DNA of 8,603 bases. Origin: Deltaproteobacteria bacterium (GTDB lineage: Bacteria; Desulfobacterota; DSM-4660; Desulfatiglandales; B25-G16). The stretch lies in assembly GCA_003646875.1 (NCBI GenBank), contig QMLT01000054.1, positions 1-8,603 on the forward strand. The letters run 5' to 3'. Of the stretch, positions 1-6,463 are shown in pieces. Position 1 is the first letter of the stretch. Every line of letters begins with the position of its first letter. The position numbers were made by a program, and so were the translations under genes. Below the pieces are notes generated by a model. That model ran no database searches. It was not told the origin of the DNA and saw only the letters and a list, made by a program, of their open reading frames with translations.

Positions 1-174
1 GAATTCGTTAAGGACCTTTGTCACAAACCTGTTTTTTCTTTTGCTAACGGCATGTGCTCTTTCTTTCATGGCCCTGATCTGGGCCTGGGACCTTGCATGA
101 GACCCAGGACCAGAACAGAAGATAAATAGCGAGAAAATAAGGAAAGAAATAAAAGGAGCTAATTTAACTTTCAT
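1..174 (-). CDS. Exported protein of unknown function, N-terminal part (3' end beyond window)
   Basis: An open frame on the minus strand starts with ATG at 174-172 and stays open for 58 codons to the window edge. The N-terminus is a typical Sec signal peptide: MKVK, then a hydrophobic stretch of about 15 residues (Leu5 to Phe19), then Cys20-Ser-Gly-Pro-Gly-Ser-His-Ala with a plausible signal peptidase I site after Ala27. Cys20 follows Phe-Ile-Phe, which is not a canonical lipobox, so a lipoprotein is possible but not favoured. The mature part is strongly basic and polar (Arg/Lys/Gln-rich). A Shine-Dalgarno GAGGGG (178-183) precedes the ATG and a good promoter lies just upstream, which together support a real gene and this start. 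It is divergent from the K+ channel gene. I do not recognise the family; too little is present to assign a function. Confidence 0.72.
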   Translation of the reverse strand, partial: MKVKLAPFISFLIFSLFIFCSGPGSHARSQAQIRAMKERAHAVSKRKNRFVTKVLNEF

Positions 175-205
175 CTTCCCCTCTTTAAAAATAATTAGCC
201 GCCTA

Positions 206-234
206 AATGTATATTTTATTAAAAATTATGTCAA
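206..234 (-). promoter_or_regulatory. Predicted sigma70-type promoter for the exported-protein gene
   Basis: Read on the minus strand, a perfect -35 TTGACA (234-229) is followed by a 17-nt AT-rich spacer and a -10 TACATT (211-206, four of six consensus positions). The predicted transcript would start near 199, giving a leader of about 25 nt that contains the GAGGGG ribosome binding site. Position, spacing and orientation all fit the minus-strand gene at 174. Confidence 0.6.
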
Positions 235-322
235 CAGCGCTTACGTCCCTCAAAGATAGGCAGGATGAAATGGAAAAAGGGGTAAAGAGAGATAGTAATC
301 ACACAAAAAAGCGAAAATCCCT

Positions 323-350
323 TTGGGTAGCAGACTTTAAATGATATAAC
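323..350 (+). promoter_or_regulatory. Weak candidate promoter for the K+ channel unit
   Basis: TATAAC (345-350) is a good -10 and TTGGGT (323-328) a poor -35, with a 16-nt spacer. It would leave a leader of about 60 nt before the ATG at 420. A 7-nt inverted repeat, TTTGGGT (322-328) and ACCCAAA (352-358), brackets the -10 and could be an operator, though repeats this short arise by chance. This is the best promoter I can find in 240-419 with room for a ribosome binding site. Confidence 0.25.
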
Positions 351-419
351 CACCCAAAAGAGGCAAAAAAAATCAGTCCATTTGAATATATTGGATTCAG
401 ATGCTATAAGGAAACCATA

Positions 420-1478
420 ATGAATATACTGATGCGTAAAAGAATTACTAAAGCCCTTCTGCTCATCCTGCTGGTATTTGCCATCGGTACGATCGGTTTT
501 CACTTCCTCCTTGATGGTCTTACCTTTATTGATTCCCTCTATCTGACAGTAGTTACACTAGCCACTGTCGGATATGGAGATTTTTCACCCCACACAAATA
601 TGCCCTTAGGAGGAAATCCATATATTATCAAGTTTTTTGCCATTTTTATTATTCTGTTTGGCATGAGCGCCCTTCTCTATGGCATTGGAGTCATGACCGA
701 ATACATTGTCTCTGGGGAAATATTGCGTGAAAGGCGCAAGAAAAGGATGCAGAAACTTATTTCCGCCTTGGATGGCCATTATATTATCTGTGGGGGAGGA
801 GAGACCAGCGTCTACATGATGCAGGAATTGGAAAAGACGGCACGATACTTTGTGGTCATTGAAAAATCAGAAGAACGTATCCAGGAGTTGCTGGAAAAGT
901 TCGAAAATCTCTTGTATGTAAAGGGCGATGCTACTCATGATGAAATTATACAGCAGGCCGGGCTTGATAAAAGCGTGGGCGTTATAGCAGCTCTTCCAGA
1001 TGAAAAGGACAACCTTTTTGTGACTATGTCGCTGAGCCAGAAGAAAAAAGACAGTGGCAATCAATTCAAAATCGGGGCAATAGTAACACATTTAGAAAAA
1101 ATGGCCCCTAAATTAAGAAGCGCCGGAGCGGATTATGTTATCTCTCCTGAGCATATAAGCAGCCGGAGAATGGTATCCGAAATGTTCAGGCCAACAGTGA
1201 CCAGCTTTCTGGACCGTATGCTTAAAGATGACCGTGCGGTCATGCGGTTTGAAGAGGTAACAGTTGCGCCCGGCTCTGCGGTTGCCGGAAAAACCCTTAA
1301 GGATTCACGCATCCCTGGGAAAACTGGCCTTGTCATTGTGGCAGTGAGAAAACGAGGCGCTGGCGAATTCATCTATAATCCTGGCGCTGAACAGAAGATC
1401 GAGGAAGGCGATGTGCTTATTGCTATGGGGGCGATAAATAAAATTAATGCCCTGCGAAAACTTTCACAGGGAAAATGA
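420..1478 (+). CDS. Two-TM potassium channel subunit with C-terminal RCK (TrkA-N/TrkA-C) domain
   Basis: This is a 352-aa inner-membrane K+ channel subunit of the MthK/GsuK architecture. TM1 is about residues 10-30, the pore helix and selectivity filter end in TVGYGD (49-54), and TM2 is about 71-92 with glycines (81, 88, 90) that could act as a gating hinge. A basic linker (RERRKKR, 103-109) leads to an RCK domain. Its Rossmann part starts at residue 120 (HYIICGGGETS), with VVIE closing beta-2 and a KGDATHDE segment, and a TrkA-C subdomain follows at about 265-350. The family assembles as tetramers gated by ligands bound to RCK domains. AAGGAAA (408-414) sits well before the ATG. The loop between filter and TM2 is longer than in MthK (NMPLGGNP region). 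The next gene begins nine bases downstream in the same frame, so the two products probably work together. The identity of the gating ligand is not visible. Confidence 0.93.
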   Translation: MNILMRKRITKALLLILLVFAIGTIGFHFLLDGLTFIDSLYLTVVTLATVGYGDFSPHTNMPLGGNPYIIKFFAIFIILFGMSALLYGIGVMTEYIVSGEILRERRKKRMQKLISALDGHYIICGGGETSVYMMQELEKTARYFVVIEKSEERIQELLEKFENLLYVKGDATHDEIIQQAGLDKSVGVIAALPDEKDNLFVTMSLSQKKKDSGNQFKIGAIVTHLEKMAPKLRSAGADYVISPEHISSRRMVSEMFRPTVTSFLDRMLKDDRAVMRFEEVTVAPGSAVAGKTLKDSRIPGKTGLVIVAVRKRGAGEFIYNPGAEQKIEEGDVLIAMGAINKINALRKLSQGK

Positions 1479-1487
1479 GGGATAATA

Positions 1488-2243
1488 GTGGATAAAAAAT
1501 TCCAGAATCATATTATTATCTGTGGCCTTGGATCAACTGCCGTGCAGATTATTGAAGAACTGGAATCCTACCTTGAAAAGCCTATCGAAAATGAATCAAT
1601 AATAGGCGAGGTAAGGTTCAGAGAGTATCTTGTTATTGAAAGTTCTGGCGAGGCTATAGATAAAATGAGGGCTAAATGGCCAAATATACACTACCTGGCA
1701 GGTGATGCAACAGACGATGAAGTGCTTGAAAAGGCCTGCATCAGGGATGCCTATGGTATTTTTCCAGTCCTCTCAAGCGAAAAAGACAACCTCTATATAA
1801 CCATGGCCGCCAGACAGCTCAATCCGCGCATCAGAATTGTTGCTCGCACAGCCGATGTATTTAATATCGGAAAAAAACTCTTTAAGGGTGGCGCTAACTC
1901 GGTTGTCTCACCGAATTTTATCGGCGGACTTCGCCTTATCTCAGAAATTGCACGGCCCCATGCAACGGATTTTCTCGATGAAATGCTACGTAATAAAAAT
2001 ACGCAGTTAAAAATAGCAGAGATTGTTATCTACGCACATTCAGCGCTCCATGGGCACTCTTTAAAAGAAGCCTGCCTCCCAGAACAACACGGGCTTCTGA
2101 TCATTGCCATAAAAAAACACGGTGATTCCCACTATACTTACAATCCGTCATATACTGTACGGCTTGAGAATGCTGATACAATCGTTGTATTGGGAGACAG
2201 GGATCAGATCCTTGAGTTCAAAAAGCAGGCAGCGGCAGTTTAA
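1488..2243 (+). CDS. Free-standing RCK (TrkA-N/TrkA-C) protein, probable second regulatory subunit of the upstream K+ channel
   Basis: This is a 251-aa soluble protein with no membrane segment. The TrkA-N Rossmann domain starts at residue 8 with HIIICGLGSTA, has LVIE (48-51) closing beta-2 and an AGDATDDE segment. A TrkA-C domain follows at about 175-250. It is clearly paralogous to the RCK part of the preceding channel: both share a VVSP...SE..RP...FLD.ML segment. Compared with that paralogue it has about 15 extra residues between the first helix and beta-2 (residues 26-47). The start is GTG at 1488, with GAGGG (1477-1481) overlapping the upstream TGA as Shine-Dalgarno. It lies in the same frame as the channel gene, separated by TGA and three codons. 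Single-chain two-RCK channels such as GsuK are known, so this looks like a split version. A Trk-system TrkA role is the alternative, but no TrkH/TrkG is present here. Confidence 0.88.
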   Translation: MDKKFQNHIIICGLGSTAVQIIEELESYLEKPIENESIIGEVRFREYLVIESSGEAIDKMRAKWPNIHYLAGDATDDEVLEKACIRDAYGIFPVLSSEKDNLYITMAARQLNPRIRIVARTADVFNIGKKLFKGGANSVVSPNFIGGLRLISEIARPHATDFLDEMLRNKNTQLKIAEIVIYAHSALHGHSLKEACLPEQHGLLIIAIKKHGDSHYTYNPSYTVRLENADTIVVLGDRDQILEFKKQAAAV

Positions 2244-2302
2244 TCGTTTCGGGAATTCTTTAAACTTTAATAGGTGATTGATGGGAGAAGTGACAGAAAT
2301 AT

Positions 2303-2330
2303 TTGAAAAGTTATAATATGTGCTTATAAT
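2303..2330 (+). promoter_or_regulatory. Strong predicted sigma70-type promoter for the radical SAM-tetrapyrrole gene cluster
   Basis: TTGAAA (2303-2308) and a perfect TATAAT (2325-2330) are separated by 16 nt. The 9-nt sequence TTATAATAT occurs twice at a 13-nt period (2311-2319 and 2324-2332), so the -10 region is duplicated. Transcription would start near 2337 and give a leader of about 93 nt. No equally good promoter is visible before the next three genes, so it may serve the whole cluster to hemA. Confidence 0.6.
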
Positions 2331-2365
2331 ATTTGATATATGTTCGCATTTTTAATAATTTAATG

Positions 2366-2417
2366 TCCTATATGTATGGTCTGCTTTTTCATGGCCGCGG
2401 GTTTCGTATTTATAGGA
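2366..2417 (+). promoter_or_regulatory. Leader hairpin covering the Shine-Dalgarno site of the radical SAM gene (candidate)
   Basis: TCCTATA (2366-2372) is the exact reverse complement of TATAGGA (2411-2417), which contains the only Shine-Dalgarno-like AGGA before the ATG at 2430. After a 2x2 internal mismatch a further four pairs (2375-2378 with 2405-2408, one of them G-U) can form. The same region holds a 9-codon in-frame mini-ORF (ATG 2391, TAA 2418-2420) ending nine bases before the start. Structure and regulation are inference; the stem is short and AT-rich. Confidence 0.25.
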
Positions 2418-2429
2418 TAATCACGAAAA

Positions 2430-3590
2430 ATGATACCTGAATCAAACTTAACCTTTGAGCAAGGTCCTATCAGGCCACCTAATGAAGCACGAAGCCTTCT
2501 TTTAAGGGTAACTCGCAACTGCCCCTGGAACCAGTGTATGTTTTGCCCTGTCTATAAAGGGCAAAAGTTCTCTTTAAGAACAGTAGAAGAGATCAAAAAG
2601 GATATTCAAACTGCCAGAGATATTGCCGATGATATCAAGGCCCTTTCATGGAAGCTAGGGGAAAGGGGCCTGATAACAAATTCGGTTATAGGCTTTATCC
2701 TTAATAATAATTATAGTTATAGCTACCAGAGCGTGGCCATGTGGCTTTATTACGGGACTGGTGAATGTTTTCTGCAAGATGCCGATAATTTTATTATCAA
2801 GACCAGAGATTTTGTTGAAATCTTAAGGTTTCTAAGGGAAAAATTTCCCGATTTAAAGAGAGTGACTACATACTCAAGATCAAGAACTGTTAGTCGAAAA
2901 TCCCTATCTGAAATCAAAGAAATAAAAGAGGCAGGCCTTGATAGGGTACATATTGGTTTAGAGAGCGGGTGTGATCAAATTTTAAAATTTGTGAAGAAGG
3001 GTGTTACCGCAGACCGGCATATAGATGCCGGCAAAAAAGTAGTAGAGGCCGGTATGTCCTTATCTGAGTATATTATGCCAGGGCTTGGTGGTGAGGCAAT
3101 GTGGAAAGAACATGCCGTTGAGACAGCGAGAGTTCTTAACCAAATTAACCCACATTATATAAGGCTGAGAAGCCTTAGGGTTCCTGTTCATGTTCCTCTT
3201 TACCAAAAGCTAGTGAATGGGGAATTTAAGATGCTTACAGATGACCAGGTGGTTGAGGAGATAAAGCTCTTTATTGAAACATTAGACAATAATATCACCA
3301 GCACTATTACCAGTGACCACATCATGAATCTGTTAGAAGAGGTAAAAGGGAAACTGCCAGAAGATAAGGAAAATATGTTATATGTTATCAAAAAATATCA
3401 AGATTTGTCTGAATCTGAACGGCTTATTTACCGCATCGGCAGAAGAGGTGGTGCATATTCGTCAACAGACGACCTCTATCGTGACCAATCCACATATGAT
3501 AAAATCAACAGATTGGTTTCGGATTTGTCTTCTAAAGGACCAGATGAGATTGAACATTTTATTAACGAAATGGCAGATAGATATGTATAA
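2430..3590 (+). CDS. Radical SAM protein of unknown function with CX4CX2C cluster motif
   Basis: This is a 386-aa cytosolic radical SAM enzyme. The presumed cluster cysteines are Cys31, Cys36 and Cys39 (RNCPWNQCMFC). The spacing is CX4CX2C rather than the usual CX3CX2C, and the DNA is unambiguous here. Other radical SAM landmarks are present: FLQDADN after the first half-barrel strands, and VHIGLESG at the strand before the SAM-binding end of the barrel. A block SLSEYIMPGLGG follows, then INPHYIRLRSLRVP and a helical C-terminal region. An in-frame TAA at 2418-2420 means translation cannot start earlier; AGGATAA (2414-2420) is a rather distant ribosome binding site. I recognise the type as a family often annotated only as radical SAM or Fe-S oxidoreductase, and know no substrate. 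It sits 53 nt upstream of tetrapyrrole genes with no visible terminator between, which hints at, but does not prove, a link to heme or siroheme metabolism. Confidence 0.88.
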   Translation: MIPESNLTFEQGPIRPPNEARSLLLRVTRNCPWNQCMFCPVYKGQKFSLRTVEEIKKDIQTARDIADDIKALSWKLGERGLITNSVIGFILNNNYSYSYQSVAMWLYYGTGECFLQDADNFIIKTRDFVEILRFLREKFPDLKRVTTYSRSRTVSRKSLSEIKEIKEAGLDRVHIGLESGCDQILKFVKKGVTADRHIDAGKKVVEAGMSLSEYIMPGLGGEAMWKEHAVETARVLNQINPHYIRLRSLRVPVHVPLYQKLVNGEFKMLTDDQVVEEIKLFIETLDNNITSTITSDHIMNLLEEVKGKLPEDKENMLYVIKKYQDLSESERLIYRIGRRGGAYSSTDDLYRDQSTYDKINRLVSDLSSKGPDEIEHFINEMADRYV

Positions 3591-3643
3591 GTCTGCTCGC
3601 TGCATGTCACCCGTTAATAGTTTGACGCTTAACAGCAATTAAG

Positions 3644-4318
3644 ATGCCCTATTGTCCCATATTTCTTGATCTAAAGCATCAAAACGTAGTAGTGGTGGGC
3701 GGTGGCGAGGTAGCTGAGCGCAAAATAAAAAACCTTCTCATCTATGGTTGCACAATATATATAAGCTCCCCTCACCTTACACCTCATTTACAGCATTTGG
3801 TTGCCACAAAAAAGATACACCATATACCGTATGAATCCTTAGACACCTATATGGATGATACCTTTATGGTTATTGCGGCCACGGATGATACTGAAGTCAA
3901 CAGCAAAATTGCATCCCGGGCAAAAAAACATGGCCTGCTGATTAACACTGTTGATCAGCCAAAGGACTGTAATTTTATTATGCCTTCAGTTGTAAAAAGA
4001 GGAAATCTCCAAATAGCCATATCTACCGCAGGTAAAAGTCCGGCGTTGGCAAAAAAAATCCGAAAAAACTTAGAGGGTTCGTTTCCGTCAGAATATGATT
4101 CATTTGTCGAGCTATTAGGCATAATCAGGACAAAGCTCCTATCCCTGGATCAACCCTCTTCAAAAAATAAGATTATCTTTCAACAACTGGTTGACTCAAA
4201 TCTTCTCGAAATGATCACACATAAAAATTGGGATGGTGTGAGAGCTACCTTAAAATCTATCCTGGAAGAACATTTTCCGATAGAGGACACCCTTACACAG
4301 GTCTTTAAAGAGATATAA
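3644..4318 (+). CDS. Precorrin-2 dehydrogenase / siroheme synthase N-terminal domain protein (Met8/CysG-N family)
   Basis: This 224-aa cytosolic enzyme would oxidise precorrin-2 to sirohydrochlorin with NAD+, and family members can also insert Fe2+ to make siroheme. The start MPYCPIFLDL and the dinucleotide motif VVVVGGGEVAERK (15-27) are typical. Asp104 in NTVDQPKDCNF matches the aspartate needed for both activities in CysG and Met8p. ISTAGKSPALAK (126-137) matches the CysG segment carrying the phosphoserine. The length fits the stand-alone N-terminal half of CysG; there is no methyltransferase domain, so uroporphyrinogen methylation must be encoded elsewhere. The ATG at 3644 is the only usual start after an in-frame TGA at 3623, although the ribosome binding site (TTAAG) is poor. 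The next gene starts four bases after the stop. The order dehydrogenase-ccsA-hemA is one I associate with sulfate-reducing Deltaproteobacteria, where sirohydrochlorin also feeds the siroheme-dependent heme route. Confidence 0.92.
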   Translation: MPYCPIFLDLKHQNVVVVGGGEVAERKIKNLLIYGCTIYISSPHLTPHLQHLVATKKIHHIPYESLDTYMDDTFMVIAATDDTEVNSKIASRAKKHGLLINTVDQPKDCNFIMPSVVKRGNLQIAISTAGKSPALAKKIRKNLEGSFPSEYDSFVELLGIIRTKLLSLDQPSSKNKIIFQQLVDSNLLEMITHKNWDGVRATLKSILEEHFPIEDTLTQVFKEI

Positions 4319-4322
4319 TACA

Positions 4323-5162
4323 ATGGATACTCTTTTCTTTAGGTTGACTCTTATCGTATACCTCATAGCTTCAGCCGGTTTTTTATTCTTTATCATAAAG
4401 AAAAATAAAAATGTCGGGTACTGGTCGCACAGGATTATGCTTTTCGGATTTGCGCTTCATTCAATCTACCTAACCCTTAGCTATTATCATCTCGGCGCTG
4501 TGCCTGCGTTAACCTTTAAGACATCCCTCTCTTTTCTCTCCTGGACAATAATCGCCGCATATATCATTTTTCAGGTAAAATTCAAGCTGATGGTGTTAGG
4601 TTCATTTGTCGTTCCCTTCTCCACTTTTTTGATGATTATCTCCTCGACAGTCCCGATCTCAACAATCACAGTGAGGCCTATCTTTAAAGGCGTCTGGCTT
4701 CCCCTCCATGTAGGCACCTCTCTTTTAGGGGACGGCATCTTTGCTATCGCCTTTATTGCCGCACTTATGTATCTGATCCAGGAACGTCAGATAAAATCAA
4801 AAAAGCTTGGAGCCTTCTACACAAGGCTCCCCTCCCTCAATAGCCTCGATTCATTAAATTATCATGCAATAAACTATGGCTTCCTCCTTCTTACTATAGG
4901 CATGATAACCGGTTCGATTGTGGCCCAGGGTTCCCATGGCTCTTACTGGCGCTGGGATCCAAAAGAGGTCTGGTCTTTGATAACATGGCTCTGCTATGCA
5001 GCACTTGTACATCAGAGGATGGCAGCAGGATGGCGCGGCAGACGTTCGGCCTTTATGTCCATAGGGTGTTTTTTAATCCTTATATTCACCTTCGTTGGTG
5101 TCAACTTCTTAATGGAAGGGTATCATAGTTTTGAGAGTTTAGAGAGAAGTCAACTGCCATGA
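4323..5162 (+). CDS. ccsA: CcsA/HemX-like cytochrome c assembly membrane protein
   Basis: This 279-aa inner-membrane protein has about eight hydrophobic segments and belongs to the Cytochrom_C_asm (CcsA/CcmC/HemX) family. The tryptophan-rich heme-handling WWD motif is clear at 203-222 (GSHGSYWRWDPKEVW... with Trp209, Trp211, Asp212, Trp217, Trp222). Candidate heme-ligand histidines flank it: His129 in WLPLHVGTS and His268 in MEGYHSF near the C-terminus, both in family-typical contexts. In System II, CcsA works with CcsB to pass heme to apocytochromes c; no ccsB (ResB) is in the window. Its position between the precorrin-2 dehydrogenase and hemA also fits HemX, which in Bacillus affects HemA levels. 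The intact WWD motif makes a heme-handling role more likely. The start is ATG 4323, four bases after the previous stop, and the TGA overlaps the hemA ATG by four bases (ATGA), implying translational coupling. Confidence 0.9.
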   Translation: MDTLFFRLTLIVYLIASAGFLFFIIKKNKNVGYWSHRIMLFGFALHSIYLTLSYYHLGAVPALTFKTSLSFLSWTIIAAYIIFQVKFKLMVLGSFVVPFSTFLMIISSTVPISTITVRPIFKGVWLPLHVGTSLLGDGIFAIAFIAALMYLIQERQIKSKKLGAFYTRLPSLNSLDSLNYHAINYGFLLLTIGMITGSIVAQGSHGSYWRWDPKEVWSLITWLCYAALVHQRMAAGWRGRRSAFMSIGCFLILIFTFVGVNFLMEGYHSFESLERSQLP

Positions 5163-6460
5163 TAAAAATAGTCAATATCGGCATGAATCATGAGACTGCG
5201 CCCGTTGAATTGAGAGAATTGGCTGCCTTCGGGGGGCATAACATAGATGAAGTTATGAACGCCATCAGCAGTATTAAAGATATCAAAGAATCCATAGTGC
5301 TATCTACCTGCAACCGGGTGGAGATACTTTTCACCACAGATAATGAAAAAGGGGGCACAGAATCTGTTATAGATTTTCTTTGCCGCTATAGTCAAATTTC
5401 AAGAGAGAAACTATTACCAATACTCTATATCTACAATGATCAAGAGGCAATACGCCATATATTCAGGGTAGGGGCAAGCCTGGACTCCCTGATAATTGGT
5501 GAACCCCAAATACTCGGACAGGTGAAAGAGGCCTACAGGATAGCGGTTGATCATAAATCATCCTCTGTAATACTAAATAAGCTGATGCACAGGACCTTCT
5601 CGCTGGCAAAAAAAATACGTACCGAGACAGAAATATCAGGATCTGCAGTTTCTATAAGTTTTGCGGCTGTGGAATTAGGGAAAAAGATATTTGGAGATCT
5701 CGAAGGGAAAAAGGTTTTGCTCATTGGGGCTGGAGAGATGGCGGAGCTTGCTGCTACCTATCTTGTGCATAACAGAGTGGACAAAATAAAGGTAGCAAAC
5801 AGGACCTTTCGTCGAGCCGTAGAGGTTGCAGATCAATTTCATGGTGAGACAATCTCCTTTGAAGAGATAGGCGATCAACTGCTCTATATAGATATTGTTA
5901 TCACCTCTACTGCCTCGCCAGAACCTATAATCTCTTCAGACCAGGTCAAAAAGGCGATGAAGGGCAGAAAGAATAGACCGCTTTTTTTCATAGATATTGC
6001 CGTTCCCAGAAATGTTGAATCCCGAGTAAATGAAATAGAAAATGCCTTTGTTTATAACATGGATGATCTAAAAGGCATTATAGAGTCCAATTTGAGTAAA
6101 AGAAAAAATGAAGCAGTGAAGGCAGAGCGGATGGTTGATGAGGAGGTCATTAAGTTTAGTGAATGGCTCAAGACACTAGATGTAGTTCCAACTATTGTAG
6201 CCCTCAAGGAAAAGTGCAAAAAAATACGCCAGATAGAGCTGAAAAAAACCCTTTCCCGCCTTGGAAATCTTACACCAGAGCAGAGAAAAAGAGTAGAAGA
6301 TTTGGCTCTATCAATTACCAAAAAGGTTTTAAACGATCCTATAGTCTTTTTAAAGGGCAAGGAAAATAGAAGTTCACGAGATCTTTATTTAGACATCACC
6401 CAAAAACTATTTAATCTGGGCTCTGACAATGAAAATACAAATAAAAAAAGTTACAAGTGA
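5159..6460 (+). CDS. hemA: Glutamyl-tRNA reductase
   Basis: This is a 433-aa NADPH-dependent enzyme reducing glutamyl-tRNA(Glu) to glutamate-1-semialdehyde, the first committed step of C5-pathway tetrapyrrole synthesis. The N-terminal catalytic domain has VNIGMNHETAPVELRE (5-20) and the nucleophile Cys51 in STCNR. His100 and GEPQILGQVKEAY (114-126) are also in place. The NADPH domain has LLIGAGEMAE (187-196) followed by VANRT (212-216). The helical dimerisation domain occupies roughly 320-420. Length is normal for the family. The ATG overlaps the ccsA stop by four bases and GAGAGAAG (5142-5149) serves as ribosome binding site, so hemA is probably translated in concert with ccsA. The usual downstream partner hemC is not here; instead a non-coding repeat region follows. 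Confidence 0.97.
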   Translation: MIKIVNIGMNHETAPVELRELAAFGGHNIDEVMNAISSIKDIKESIVLSTCNRVEILFTTDNEKGGTESVIDFLCRYSQISREKLLPILYIYNDQEAIRHIFRVGASLDSLIIGEPQILGQVKEAYRIAVDHKSSSVILNKLMHRTFSLAKKIRTETEISGSAVSISFAAVELGKKIFGDLEGKKVLLIGAGEMAELAATYLVHNRVDKIKVANRTFRRAVEVADQFHGETISFEEIGDQLLYIDIVITSTASPEPIISSDQVKKAMKGRKNRPLFFIDIAVPRNVESRVNEIENAFVYNMDDLKGIIESNLSKRKNEAVKAERMVDEEVIKFSEWLKTLDVVPTIVALKEKCKKIRQIELKKTLSRLGNLTPEQRKRVEDLALSITKKVLNDPIVFLKGKENRSSRDLYLDITQKLFNLGSDNENTNKKSYK

Positions 6461-6463
6461 GCT

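Noticed and set aside
1..6. GAATTC at the very first bases, suggesting a cloning boundary
   Set aside because: Further GAATTC sites occur inside the window (near 1365, 2251 and 6769), and a six-base match at an edge may be chance; no vector sequence is visible.
382..410. TTGAAT-17 nt-TATAAG promoter just before the channel gene
   Set aside because: Consensus match is fair, but transcription would start around 417, cutting off the AAGGAAA ribosome binding site at 408-414 and giving a near-leaderless mRNA.
231..503. 90-codon minus-strand open frame across the channel gene start
   Set aside because: It is antisense to the N-terminus of the K+ channel and has no convincing ribosome binding site or recognisable features; chance frame in AT-rich DNA.
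1476..1478. TGA between the channel and the second RCK as a selenocysteine codon
   Set aside because: It sits between domains rather than at a redox site, no SECIS-like hairpin is evident after it, and a normal ribosome binding site and GTG follow.
3382..3642. 86-codon plus-strand frame overlapping the 3' end of the radical SAM gene
   Set aside because: Out-of-frame shadow of the radical SAM gene; the overlapping gene is clearly the conserved one and the product resembles nothing.
6052..6369. Open frames on both strands inside the 3' part of hemA
   Set aside because: They lie entirely within the conserved hemA coding sequence and show no independent start signals or family resemblance.
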